Shown here: piece by piece, positions 15,960-24,493 of the stretch | How the letters are laid out: every line of letters begins with the position of its first letter | How positions within the stretch are numbered: the first letter of the stretch is position 1 | Assembly: GCF_015767635.1 (NCBI RefSeq) | Contig: NZ_CP065230.1 | Span: 3,038,001-3,102,000, forward strand | Direction of reading: 5' to 3' | Length of the DNA stretch: 64,000 bases | Source of the DNA: Halomonas sp. A40-4 | Lineage (GTDB): Bacteria; Pseudomonadota; Gammaproteobacteria; Pseudomonadales; Halomonadaceae | The notes under the pieces: generated by a model | What the model saw: the letters and a program-made list of their open reading frames with translations, nothing else | Told to the model about the DNA's origin: nothing | The model's database searches: none | Translations under genes and position numbers: made by a program

Positions 15960-17906
15960 ATGCTCGATATTTTTCTCTCCAGCCTGGGACAGCTCTTCAC
16001 CCTGTCTCATCTGCTCTTCATGGTGCTGGGCGTGCTGGTCGGCCTCGTCGTCGGCATCATTCCCGGCCTCGGGGGCATTGCCGGCATGTCGCTGCTGCTG
16101 CCCTTCCTCTATGGCATGGAGCCGACCGTGGCCCTTGGCATGCTGATGGGCCTGGTTGCCGTAATTCCTACCGGCGATACCTTTGCCTCGGTGCTGTTGG
16201 GCATACCCGGTTCCAGCGCTTCCCAGGCAACCGTCATCGATGGCTTCTCACTGGCCAAGCGCGGGCAGGCGGCACGCGCACTATCCAGCGCCTTCCTGTC
16301 CTCGATGATCGGAGGCATCATCGGTGCCGTCGTACTGACAGGTTTTATCCTGATCGCCCGTCCGCTGGTGCTATCGTTCTCTTCTTCCGAGCTCTTCATG
16401 CTGACCCTGCTCGGCCTGTCGATGGTGGCGGTGCTCTCCGGTCGCGACCTCTTCAAAGGACTGGCTGCCTGTGGTCTGGGCCTGTTGGTAGGTGCCATCG
16501 GCATGGCGCCAGCCACCGGCGAGTTCCGCATGAATTTCGGACTCGACTATCTCTACGATGGCCTGCCGTTGGTCGTGGTGGGGCTCGGGATCTTCGCCCT
16601 CCCGGAGATTATCGATCTGCTGGTCAAACGCGGAAGCATCGCCGAAGAACCTTGCAAGCTGGGTGAAGGCTGGCGGAAAGGCATCAGCGATGTCCGTGAA
16701 CAACGTGGCCTCGTCGCGCGCTGTGCGGCTATCGGCAGCCTGATTGGCACTATCCCTGGTCTGGCGGGCTCGGTGGTCGACTGGCTTACCTATGGCCACG
16801 CGGTGCAAAGTGCCAAGGACAAGTCTGAATTCGGCAAGGGGGATATCCGCGGGGTGATCGCCCCCGAATCCGCCAACAATGCCTGCGCCTGCGGCGCCAT
16901 GGTCCCGACCCTGCTGTTTGGCGTGCCCGGCTCGGGCACGGCCGCGGTGTTCCTGGGTGGACTATTATTGCTTGGGTTGCAGCCCGGTGTTGGCATGATC
17001 GAGACTCATCTTGATCTGACCTATACCATCATCTGGTCGCTGGCCCTGGCCAATATCCTGGGGGCCGCGCTCTGTTTGGTACTGGCACGCCCGGTGGCCA
17101 GCCTCACACGGGTCCCCTTCGCCACGCTGGCACCTTTGATCACGGTGCTGATCATGTTCGCCGCCTTTCAGGCCACGCGTTCCTCGGGTGACCTGCTCGC
17201 CCTGGGAGCAGTCGGCGTCTTGGGCGTTCTGTTCAAGCAGGCGAATTGGTCGCGCCCTGCCTTCCTGATTGGTTTCGTCCTGGCGCCAGGCGCAGAGGGG
17301 TACTTCTATCAGGCGGTGCAGTTCCAGGGTACAGACGCCTTCATGCGCCCCGGCGTGGTGATCATTGGTGCTCTGATCCTCAGCGCCATGTTCATTCCCA
17401 TGATCACTGCCGCGTGGCGCAAGCGCCGGGAAGCCGTCTCCGTGGGCGCGGCTGTCACCCCAAAGGCCGCCCCTACCCTGGGCGTCATCGATGTGGTGCT
17501 CTTCGCTGCACTGTTGGGCACCGCGGTCATCGCCTGGGTGGATATAGTCGACCTGACCTTGATTGGTGGCATCATGCCGCGGCTGGCCATCGCAATATTG
17601 GCCCTTTCCTGTCTGGCGGAGATCATTCGCTGCATTATTCTCCGGTCCCGCTGGGAGCACCAGGCTATTGGCCTGCAGGGCCTCTGGCTGGTGGGCTTCT
17701 TTGCCTTGGTAGGCGCCATGTTGCTGCTGGGCTTTATCACTGTGGCGACGCTGTTCTGCTTCGTTTTTCTGCTCACCATTGCGCGACTCAAGCCTTGGGT
17801 GGCAGCTGTCATGGCAATGGGGGTCACCGCTTTTCTGGTTGGCATGGCCGAGTTCCTGACTCTGACCTACCCGAGCGGATTGATCGATCCCTGGCTGTTT
17901 GGATGA
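15960..17906 (+). CDS. tctA: Fused TctA-TctB tripartite tricarboxylate transporter membrane subunit
   Basis: Residues 1 to about 500 form a TctA permease, with the signature PGLGGIAGMSLLLPF at 35-49 and PGLAGSVVDWLTYGHAVQ and GVPGSGTAAVFLGGLL further on. Residues about 505-648 add four or five further helices resembling the small TctB subunit (LGVIDVVLFAALLGTAVIAW ... GFITVATLFCFVFLL), which is normally a separate gene. At 648 residues it is about 140 longer than a typical TctA. The protein should form the sodium- or proton-driven membrane part working with the TctC protein 77 bases upstream. No separate tctB was found, which supports the fusion. Confidence 0.88.
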   Translation: MLDIFLSSLGQLFTLSHLLFMVLGVLVGLVVGIIPGLGGIAGMSLLLPFLYGMEPTVALGMLMGLVAVIPTGDTFASVLLGIPGSSASQATVIDGFSLAKRGQAARALSSAFLSSMIGGIIGAVVLTGFILIARPLVLSFSSSELFMLTLLGLSMVAVLSGRDLFKGLAACGLGLLVGAIGMAPATGEFRMNFGLDYLYDGLPLVVVGLGIFALPEIIDLLVKRGSIAEEPCKLGEGWRKGISDVREQRGLVARCAAIGSLIGTIPGLAGSVVDWLTYGHAVQSAKDKSEFGKGDIRGVIAPESANNACACGAMVPTLLFGVPGSGTAAVFLGGLLLLGLQPGVGMIETHLDLTYTIIWSLALANILGAALCLVLARPVASLTRVPFATLAPLITVLIMFAAFQATRSSGDLLALGAVGVLGVLFKQANWSRPAFLIGFVLAPGAEGYFYQAVQFQGTDAFMRPGVVIIGALILSAMFIPMITAAWRKRREAVSVGAAVTPKAAPTLGVIDVVLFAALLGTAVIAWVDIVDLTLIGGIMPRLAIAILALSCLAEIIRCIILRSRWEHQAIGLQGLWLVGFFALVGAMLLLGFITVATLFCFVFLLTIARLKPWVAAVMAMGVTAFLVGMAEFLTLTYPSGLIDPWLFG

Positions 17907-17930
17907 ATCAGTCATGACATGAACGCCCAC

Positions 17931-17965
17931 CGCGGGCCGACGACTATCAGCGACATCGGCCCGCG
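17931..17965 (+). terminator. Ten-bp hairpin after the tricarboxylate transporter genes
   Basis: CGCGGGCCGA (17931-17940) pairs perfectly with TCGGCCCGCG (17956-17965) around a 15-base loop, 25 bases past the TctA stop. No T-run follows, so it is either a Rho-dependent or stabilising 3' structure rather than a classic terminator. Just after it, AAAGGAG (17971-17977) precedes an ATGTGA start-stop and a five-codon GTG frame ending at 18000, possibly the remnant of a lost downstream gene. Confidence 0.45.
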
Positions 17966-18000
17966 CAAAGAAAGGAGACAATGTGATCGGAGTTGTTTAA

Positions 18001-18297
18001 CAGGGCTGCTCCACAACACCAACATAAAACATAGGAAAAATCGTTTATTTCACATGTCATTAACAACAATCAATCCATATCCTTATGACTCCTAACTTTT
18101 AATAACTAGCAACGATTGCACCTAGTTAATATTTAAAAACCTAAATAACCAAAGCCGCTGAGACAGCAGCCTTGGGAGGGAGGAGTGCGTTTAAATTTCA
18201 ACCACCAATAGCATGGAGGTGCTTACATAAAAATACTTTGCCGATAGATATAACCAGCTAAAAACCTTTAATTCATGTAATAATTGAGGCACAAGAT
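18001..18297. other. AT-rich non-coding leader in front of the porin gene
   Basis: Base composition drops abruptly from GC-rich to clearly AT-rich here and stays low through the porin gene. No open frame of note is present. TGAGG just before 18298 is the porin ribosome site. No promoter with two convincing boxes was identified, and no inverted or direct repeat marks the junction. Confidence 0.5.
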
Positions 18298-19377
18298 ATG
18301 ACTAAAAACATCAGAAAAACAATTTCTATTTTTGCTACAAGCATTATGGGCATAAGTATGGCCAATGCAGATCCGATTAAAGAGATTGATTTCAACCCTT
18401 ATGGGCAAATCAACTTGGGGTACATGCATGGTGATACTGGGCTCGGCTCAGAGGGCTACATCGTAAACAATAACAATAGCTCAAGCAGGGTGGGAGCTAA
18501 TTTAAGTGGGGATCTAGAGAGTCACAATATTACGGTTGGCGCGCATGTTGAACTTGGCTATGTGCAAAATCCTTCAAGTGCAGTGAGCCCTGAGAATAAA
18601 AATATCAGCGGAGAATTTAAGGATCGTCACCTTAATGTGTTTTTGGAAGGAGCGGCAGGCCGTTTCTCACTTGGTCAGGGTAATGGCGCAGCAAATGGGA
18701 ACATTGAAGCCGATTTGTCTGGAACTAATGTCGTCTCTTTCGCCAATCTTCCTCTCGTTGGTGGGGGGTTGCCATTTGTTAATAAAGAATCCATGGAAGA
18801 AGTTACTCTTAAAAGCTCTGTCAGTAATCAAGATTTTGAGAGTAGGTATTCTAGATTGAGATATGACGCTCCTTCATTGGGCCCCGTTGACTTGTCTGTC
18901 AGCCAAGGGACTAAGAGTAACTCTGATGTCACTGAGTTTGGTGGACGCGTCTCTTTTCCTCTGGCTGGGCAGGTTGTCGCTAGGCTAGGCTATTCAACGA
19001 AAGATGTGGGTGAAGCCTCTGGAGATGTAGAAACCATTGGCGGGTCAATCTCGTGGCTGCACACAAGCGGCTTCAATCTGACGGGAGCTTATTCACATCG
19101 CACTGACGACAACGTCGCTTCACCAGACTCGGCGTTTTATTGGGCGAAAGTGGGCTATAGGTTCAATGAAGAGCATGCGATTGATGCGCACTATGCAGAA
19201 ACAATGGATCTAAGGTTAAAAGGGGATAACGCAGAGACTATTGGTGCCGGATATGTTTATAAGCCAGCTCAATGGCTTGACATTTATGCGGGTTATAGGC
19301 AGCACTCTTTATCTGGCGTTGGTGCCGACTACAGCAATGTTAATGTCGCTATCTTGGGATCACGCATAAAATTCTAG
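18298..19377 (+). CDS. Outer-membrane porin (general gram-negative porin fold), low-GC gene
   Basis: The 359-residue product has a signal peptide ending SMANA, then alternating beta-strand sequence starting FNPYGQINLGYMHGDTG and closing with a C-terminal phenylalanine (ILGSRIKF), the outer-membrane sorting signal. It resembles the gram-negative porin_4-type family. The glycine-rich strands and polar turns fit a 16-stranded barrel. Codon use is far AT-richer than in all neighbours, so recent acquisition is likely. Its position after a tricarboxylate transporter suggests passage of organic acids, but a 391-base gap and its own terminator argue for separate transcription. Confidence 0.85.
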   Translation: MTKNIRKTISIFATSIMGISMANADPIKEIDFNPYGQINLGYMHGDTGLGSEGYIVNNNNSSSRVGANLSGDLESHNITVGAHVELGYVQNPSSAVSPENKNISGEFKDRHLNVFLEGAAGRFSLGQGNGAANGNIEADLSGTNVVSFANLPLVGGGLPFVNKESMEEVTLKSSVSNQDFESRYSRLRYDAPSLGPVDLSVSQGTKSNSDVTEFGGRVSFPLAGQVVARLGYSTKDVGEASGDVETIGGSISWLHTSGFNLTGAYSHRTDDNVASPDSAFYWAKVGYRFNEEHAIDAHYAETMDLRLKGDNAETIGAGYVYKPAQWLDIYAGYRQHSLSGVGADYSNVNVAILGSRIKF

Positions 19378-19406
19378 GGGCTTAGTGCCTGTTTTGATCG
19401 TTTGTT

Positions 19407-19431
19407 GCGGCCTTTTATAGGCCGCTTTTTT
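19407..19431 (+). terminator. Rho-independent terminator of the porin gene
   Basis: GCGGCC (19407-19412) and GGCCGC (19420-19425) pair around TTTTATA and are followed by six T bases. It lies 29 bases after the porin stop. Confidence 0.9.
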
Positions 19432-19501
19432 GTGGTGCGTCAATAGTTAAGAAGGTCGACGTCTGCTAAGTTATCGAGCTGATATCTTTTGTGGAGAGAG
19501 C

Positions 19502-20251
19502 TTGCTGGAACATTTACTCAATGGCCTCCCCCCTTTCATGGGAGGACTACTCATAGGCACATCCTTCCTAACCTCCCTGCTCACCGCCTGCCTGGGTGCC
19601 GGTGGCGGAGTAATGCTTCTGGGCGTCATGGCCCAGATCATCCCACCGCAGGCGATTATCCCCCTTCACGGCATGGTGCAACTAGGGTCAAATGCCAATC
19701 GGGCGGCCATGCTCATTCGCCATATTGATCGGCCATTGATCCTCACCTTTTTACCCGGTGCTGCGGTCGGCGCACTACTGGGCAGCTTGGTACTGATTTC
19801 GCTGACGCCCACCCTTTTCTATTTAAGTATTGCGGGCTTTATTCTTTATCTGTGCTGGGGCCCGTCACTCCCCAGAATCGTCATGGGCCGGAGAGGAACC
19901 CTCCTGATGGGTGCCCTCACAACGTTTTTGACGCTCTTTGTCGGGGCGACCGGCCCGTTGATCGGTGCCTATCTCAAGCAGCTCTATCATCAACGCTTCA
20001 CGATCGTCGCGACGCTGGCGGCGGTCATGAGCTTGCAGCACGTCATTAAAATCGCGGTCTTTCAGCAGGCGGGTTTTTCCCTTGTCCCCTGGCTGCCGCT
20101 AGCGGCCGCCATGATCACAAGCGGTGCCATCGGCACCTGGGCGGGATTGCGCATTTTGAAGCACATGCCGGAACGCCATTTCGCCCCTATCTTCAATTGG
20201 GTTCTGACACTGCTGGCCATTCGCCTGGTTTGGCAGGCGATGACCGGTTAA
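19502..20251 (+). CDS. TauE/SafE-family membrane transporter
   Basis: A 249-residue membrane protein with about eight helices. Its N-terminal GTSFLTSLLTACLGAGGGVMLLGVMAQIIPPQAIIPLHG and the second-half FLTLFVGATGPLIGAYLKQL are the duplicated repeats of the TauE/SafE (DUF81) family, which exports sulfite, sulfoacetate or related anions. The start is TTG at 19502, five bases after GGAG; no upstream ATG fits. No sulfur-metabolism genes are adjacent, so the substrate is open. It is transcribed toward the TonB receptor gene, and a shared hairpin separates them. Confidence 0.82.
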   Translation: MLEHLLNGLPPFMGGLLIGTSFLTSLLTACLGAGGGVMLLGVMAQIIPPQAIIPLHGMVQLGSNANRAAMLIRHIDRPLILTFLPGAAVGALLGSLVLISLTPTLFYLSIAGFILYLCWGPSLPRIVMGRRGTLLMGALTTFLTLFVGATGPLIGAYLKQLYHQRFTIVATLAAVMSLQHVIKIAVFQQAGFSLVPWLPLAAAMITSGAIGTWAGLRILKHMPERHFAPIFNWVLTLLAIRLVWQAMTG

Positions 20252-20268
20252 CCCTCGACGCCATGCAC

Positions 20269-20306
20269 AAAGCGGGGAACCACTTTATATCGTGGCTCCC
20301 CGCTTT
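20269..20306. terminator. Bidirectional terminator between the TauE-like and TonB-receptor genes
   Basis: AAAGCGGGGAACCAC (20269-20283) pairs with GTGGCTCCCCGCTTT (20292-20306) with one A-C mismatch and an eight-base loop. The AAA/TTT ends serve both directions, as suits two convergent genes. Confidence 0.8.
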
Positions 20307-20343
20307 GCTTATGGCGTTAGCACTGTGATTATCTCACCAACAG

Positions 20344-22332
20344 TTAGAAGGCCACGTTCAACCCCAGCCAAACCCGGCGGCCGTCTTCGACGTAGCCGTA
20401 CTCATCGTAGTCGATGTCTTCGTCGAACAGGTTGTAGATCCCGGCGTTCACCTTGGTATTGTCGGTCAGCTGGTAGCCGATCCCCGTATCCACAAAGGTA
20501 TAAGACGGGGCCACCGTTGCATCCTGTGACGGCCCGGTGTTGGGCTGGGTCTCCTCACCGCGATAAGTCACCTTCGTCCACTGGCTGAGCTTAGCCGAGG
20601 CTTGCCAATTCAGCGTGGCCGACACTTGGTGACGCGGTAGCTGAGTTAACGGCTCGCCTGCATATTCACCGCTTTTTTGCTCGCTATCGGTAAAAGTGTA
20701 ACTGGCTATTAGCTCAACGGTATCAGTTAACGGCGCCGCCACAGTCGCCTCTACGCCCTGAGTCACCGCTTCATCGACATTGACGCGTGTATTTGTATTT
20801 AGGTTGCCATTTTCGTCTCTATCATACTGCGTCGCTACCGGGCACTCTGTGGCTGATAAGCCTACGGATGTGCACGGCAACCGTGTAATCTTGTCTTCAA
20901 AATCATTATGGAACACCGTGAAGCTGCCGCTAAGGCCATTCTCACTCGCGTACAGCAGACCGATCTCTTTGTTGAGTGAGGTTTCCGGCTCAAGATCGGG
21001 ATTCCCATAGGTCGTGCCCCCGCGACTAATCGCCCCCCAATCGGAGGTTATTTCGCGTAGGTTGGGCGAGCGAAAGCCGGTAGAGACACCGCCTTTCAGG
21101 GTCCACTCCGGGGTCATGTTCCACACGCTGTAGAGCCGTGGACTCAGGTGGCTGCCGTAGTTTTCATCGTCGTCCATGCGCAAGCCGCCGGTCAGCGCAA
21201 CATCGTGGGTCAGCATCCATTCGTCTTCGACAAACAGCGCCCACTGACGTTGCTCAATCGTCCTACGGTCGGAAATCTGATTGGTGGTGCCATCGTCAAG
21301 CGACTCTTCTTCATAGCTTGCACCCACCGTTAGCATATGCATGCCCAGCGGCACCACCGCACTAGTTTTCGCTGTGGTGTTGGTGATTTCGATATCTCGC
21401 GACGTATTTTCACTACGTTCACGCTGCACAAAGGTTTCACTGGTGCCCCACTCAAAACGCCCGTCATGCGTCAACGCTACGTGCTCATTAGTGTAATCGT
21501 TGAAGCTGTCTTCACAGCCACCGCGGCAGCCATCCGACGGAGCTGAATTGCCCATCAGTGAGGTGCGATCCTGCTCGGTGATGCCTGCCTCGGCAGTAAA
21601 GTCATGGTTGTCACTCGCGGCCAGACTCAAGCGCGCGGTGACGCTTTGCAGGTTTTTCTCCTCATAGCCGTTAACAATATTGTCCTCGTCACGTTGCGAG
21701 GTGCGCCCAAACAGCTGCAGGCCCAGACGGTCTTCGATCAGCGGCCCGCTCAGGTAGACGTTAGCCTGGCGGCTATCGCCGGAATCGTTATCTTCCTGTA
21801 GCACTGTGTCGAGCTGCACATTGCCGTGCCAGGTATCAGCTACCTTGCGGGTAATCACATTGATAACCCCGCCAATGGCGTCGGAGCCATAAAGCGTCGA
21901 CATCGGCCCACGAACCACTTCAATGCGCTCGATCGCTTGCAGTGGTGGCAGCCAGTCCTGCTCGAACCCGGCGCTGCCGTTGGGGCGAGACTCGCGTGAG
22001 TTCTGCGGGCGGCCATCCACCAGGATCAATGTGTATTGCGCGGGCATGCCCCGCATGGTGATATCTTTTCCGTTATCGCCTGCCCCGCCGCCGGTCACGA
22101 TCACCCCAGGTACATCGCGTAGGGCATCGGTGACGTTTTGATAGTGGCCGTCCTCCAGCTGTTCACGGCTTAACACGCTGATAGAAGCTGGCGCATTAAC
22201 GACCTGCTGTTCAAAACCTGACGCCGTAACGACCATGTTGTCCAGCGACTCGGCTTCCTGGGCGAGTAGTGGTGGTGTTACCAAACCGGCAATGGCTGTG
22301 GTCAGATATGTTCTGTATAAATGCTTCGGCAT
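20344..22332 (-). CDS. TonB-dependent outer-membrane receptor (FepA/CirA-like, ferric siderophore)
   Basis: The 662-residue protein has a signal peptide ending PPLLA, a TonB-box region near DNMVVTA, a plug domain (about 40-155; VNAPASISVLSREQLEDGHYQNVTDALRDVPGV and GVINVITRKV), and a 22-strand barrel ending in phenylalanine (VWLGLNVAF). It takes up a ligand across the outer membrane with energy from TonB-ExbBD. Similarity is closest to FepA/CirA/BfrA-type catecholate receptors, but the ligand is not certain. A good Fur-box match lies about 50 bases upstream. It may serve the iron ABC importer at 8513-12375, although the two are 8 kb apart. Confidence 0.9.
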   Translation of the reverse strand: MPKHLYRTYLTTAIAGLVTPPLLAQEAESLDNMVVTASGFEQQVVNAPASISVLSREQLEDGHYQNVTDALRDVPGVIVTGGGAGDNGKDITMRGMPAQYTLILVDGRPQNSRESRPNGSAGFEQDWLPPLQAIERIEVVRGPMSTLYGSDAIGGVINVITRKVADTWHGNVQLDTVLQEDNDSGDSRQANVYLSGPLIEDRLGLQLFGRTSQRDEDNIVNGYEEKNLQSVTARLSLAASDNHDFTAEAGITEQDRTSLMGNSAPSDGCRGGCEDSFNDYTNEHVALTHDGRFEWGTSETFVQRERSENTSRDIEITNTTAKTSAVVPLGMHMLTVGASYEEESLDDGTTNQISDRRTIEQRQWALFVEDEWMLTHDVALTGGLRMDDDENYGSHLSPRLYSVWNMTPEWTLKGGVSTGFRSPNLREITSDWGAISRGGTTYGNPDLEPETSLNKEIGLLYASENGLSGSFTVFHNDFEDKITRLPCTSVGLSATECPVATQYDRDENGNLNTNTRVNVDEAVTQGVEATVAAPLTDTVELIASYTFTDSEQKSGEYAGEPLTQLPRHQVSATLNWQASAKLSQWTKVTYRGEETQPNTGPSQDATVAPSYTFVDTGIGYQLTDNTKVNAGIYNLFDEDIDYDEYGYVEDGRRVWLGLNVAF

Positions 22333-22380
22333 GCGGGGTCCCCAGTGGCGTGCTATTTAATCAATTAACGAAAAATAAAA

Positions 22381-22399
22381 ACTAATAAGAACCATTAGC
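22381..22399. promoter_or_regulatory. Probable Fur box of the TonB receptor gene
   Basis: ACTAATAAGAACCATTAGC matches the 19-base Fur consensus at 13 positions and contains the inverted repeat CTAAT/ATTAG. It lies 49-67 bases upstream of the receptor start, inside the divergent region shared with the LysR gene. Confidence 0.6.
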
Positions 22400-22537
22400 A
22401 TCTGAATTCTTGCACAATTTAGCCCCTCTCGGGGTGGAACAGCATGTTCAAATAACCGCAACACAAATCGCAATAATTTTTATTCGTTTAAAATACTGGC
22501 ACAATACGCCCGTTTCCCCCGTTTCTGCGGTGTACCC

Positions 22538-23452
22538 ATGCATGATTTCGACGAACTAAAGGCCTTTGCAGAGGTAATGGAATCCGGCAGCCTAACGCGC
22601 AGCGCGCGCAAGTTGGGGTTGGCCAAATCCACTCTGAGCCGGCGTATCAGCCATCTGGAAGCGCGCCTGGAACAACCGCTGCTGCGTCGCCAGGCCAATC
22701 GGCTGCTGCCTACCGAGGCCGGGCTTGTCTTCCATCGTTATTGCCAGGACATGCTGAAACTGGCGGCAAGCAGCCATGAAGCACTGGCAGAGCTGCGTGA
22801 AGATATCAGCGGGACGGTCACCCTGGAGGTTCACAGCGCGCTGGCAAGAGGCTGGATGGGTCAGGTCCTGGACACCTTCATGGCCCGCTACCCTAAAATC
22901 GAGCTAACGATGCGTACCCGGGAAGCACCGCCCAGTTCGCTCAATAGCCACTGTGTCCACGTCTGCCTCGGGCCGGTGCCGGAAAATGGCCTCCACCAGG
23001 AGCTCCTGGGTCGTCTGACACGAGGCCTCTATGCCAGTCCTTCGTACCTCAGCCAGCAACCATTGCTTGAACACCCTCGCGATCTCGCCGACCACCCCTG
23101 GATCGACCTGCTGAGCACGACTCCGGATGGCTTGCTGTTGCATCATGAAAGCCTCGGCAATTACCACTTTTATCCGCCCCGCTCACGTTTGCGGGTGGAT
23201 ATGACAGCACTTCACCTGGATGCCATCGCCCACGGCAAGGGGATCGGCCTGCTGCCTCACTGGCTGGCCGACAAACGCGAGGCCCACCATCCCGGTGAAC
23301 TGACGCCCTGCCTGCCCAATTGGCAGCCAGCGCCGCTGCCTATCACGCTGCTCTACGCCTATGGCTACCAGCCCAGGCGCGTAAAGGCGCTGCTGGCATT
23401 TTTGCGCCAGACACTGCCCCGCCAATGGCAGCACAACGAGGCCGCGGCTTAG
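22538..23452 (+). CDS. LysR-type transcriptional regulator
   Basis: A 304-residue LysR protein with its DNA-binding domain at about 3-62 (LTRSARKLGLAKSTLSRRISHLEARLEQ) and an effector domain after residue 90. It is divergent from the TonB receptor across 205 bases and is followed on the same strand, 75 bases on, by an AEC-family carrier gene. Either neighbour could be its target; LysR proteins more often act on the divergent gene, but the receptor already has a Fur-type site. The co-inducer is unknown. Confidence 0.88.
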   Translation: MHDFDELKAFAEVMESGSLTRSARKLGLAKSTLSRRISHLEARLEQPLLRRQANRLLPTEAGLVFHRYCQDMLKLAASSHEALAELREDISGTVTLEVHSALARGWMGQVLDTFMARYPKIELTMRTREAPPSSLNSHCVHVCLGPVPENGLHQELLGRLTRGLYASPSYLSQQPLLEHPRDLADHPWIDLLSTTPDGLLLHHESLGNYHFYPPRSRLRVDMTALHLDAIAHGKGIGLLPHWLADKREAHHPGELTPCLPNWQPAPLPITLLYAYGYQPRRVKALLAFLRQTLPRQWQHNEAAA

Positions 23453-23527
23453 GTTTTGCTTTAACGACTTGCCAGTTAGTCCGCTACCTATTCACAATAG
23501 TCGGCCATTCATTGCCAAGGACGCGCC

Positions 23528-24406
23528 ATGCTGGCGGAACTATTTGCGGTAATGGCCCCTGTGCTGGCGGGCGCTGGCCTGGGGTTTACCTGGGTACGAC
23601 TGGGCCACCCCTATCCGGTCGATTTTGTGACCCGACTGGTTTTCAATATCGGGACCCCCTCGCTGGTGCTTGCATCGCTCGCCGGGGCGGAAATAGATGC
23701 CAGTACCTTTGGCCGCACCATGCTCTCAACCGCGCTGGTCATCATCTGCATGGCCGGGGCAACGTTTTTTGTCGCCAAATTATTGCGCCGCGACTGGCGT
23801 GTATTGTTGTCCCCCATGATGTACCCCAATACCGGCAACATGGGGCTACCGGTAGTGCTTTACGCCTTTGGCAGTGCCGGTTTTGTGTACGGTATTACCG
23901 TGATGGTCACGGTGTCCCTGTTTCAATTTACCGTGGGTACCATGCTGGCCAGCCGGGGGAATCCGCTTAAATCACTCGCCAAGACGCCAACGGTCTACGC
24001 GATCGCCATTGCCATGGCGCTATTGCTGACGGACTCCGAACTGCCGCTCTGGTTGGCGAACAGCGTGGATTTGATGTCGGGCTTTACCGTGCCGCTGATG
24101 CTGATCACCCTTGGCGTGTCACTGGCCAGCATTAAGGTCAAAAACCTACGTTCGGGCCTCGGTTTCAGTCTGGTCCGCATTCCGCTCGCCGCAACGGCAG
24201 CCTGGCTGATTGCCGACCTGATGGGGCTTCCCCCATTGGCCCAGGGGATTTTGGTGCTGCAAATGAGCATGCCGGTCGCGGTATTTAACTACCTGTTTGC
24301 CCAACGTTCTCAGCGTGAACCCGCCTATGTGGCAAGCCTGGTGTTTTGTTCCACCCTGCTGGCATTGATTTATCTCCCGCTGTTACTCATCTGGCTGATG
24401 CCGTGA
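23528..24406 (+). CDS. AEC (auxin efflux carrier) family permease
   Basis: A 292-residue membrane protein with roughly ten helices in two inverted five-helix repeats, as in the AEC family of the bile acid/sodium symporter fold. Conserved blocks include RLVFNIGTPSLVLASLAG, MMYPNTGNMGLPVVLYAFG and the C-terminal MSMPVAVFNYLFAQR. Bacterial relatives move malate, malonate or similar acids. The start ATG at 23528 follows AAGGACGCGCC. It may be controlled by the LysR gene just upstream. The substrate cannot be assigned. Confidence 0.85.
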   Translation: MLAELFAVMAPVLAGAGLGFTWVRLGHPYPVDFVTRLVFNIGTPSLVLASLAGAEIDASTFGRTMLSTALVIICMAGATFFVAKLLRRDWRVLLSPMMYPNTGNMGLPVVLYAFGSAGFVYGITVMVTVSLFQFTVGTMLASRGNPLKSLAKTPTVYAIAIAMALLLTDSELPLWLANSVDLMSGFTVPLMLITLGVSLASIKVKNLRSGLGFSLVRIPLAATAAWLIADLMGLPPLAQGILVLQMSMPVAVFNYLFAQRSQREPAYVASLVFCSTLLALIYLPLLLIWLMP

Positions 24407-24493
24407 GCTGAGGACGTCAACAGGGAACCTCTCGGCCCCAAAAGCGTCTCTGCTAAACGCGCCTAATATCTGCCACCTTTTGGGAGAGCCCCA

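Noticed and set aside
16965..17981. Long minus-strand open frame opposite the TctA-TctB gene
   Set aside because: Its composition (Gln, His, Asp, Arg) is that of an antisense shadow of a membrane-protein gene; the plus-strand gene is certain.
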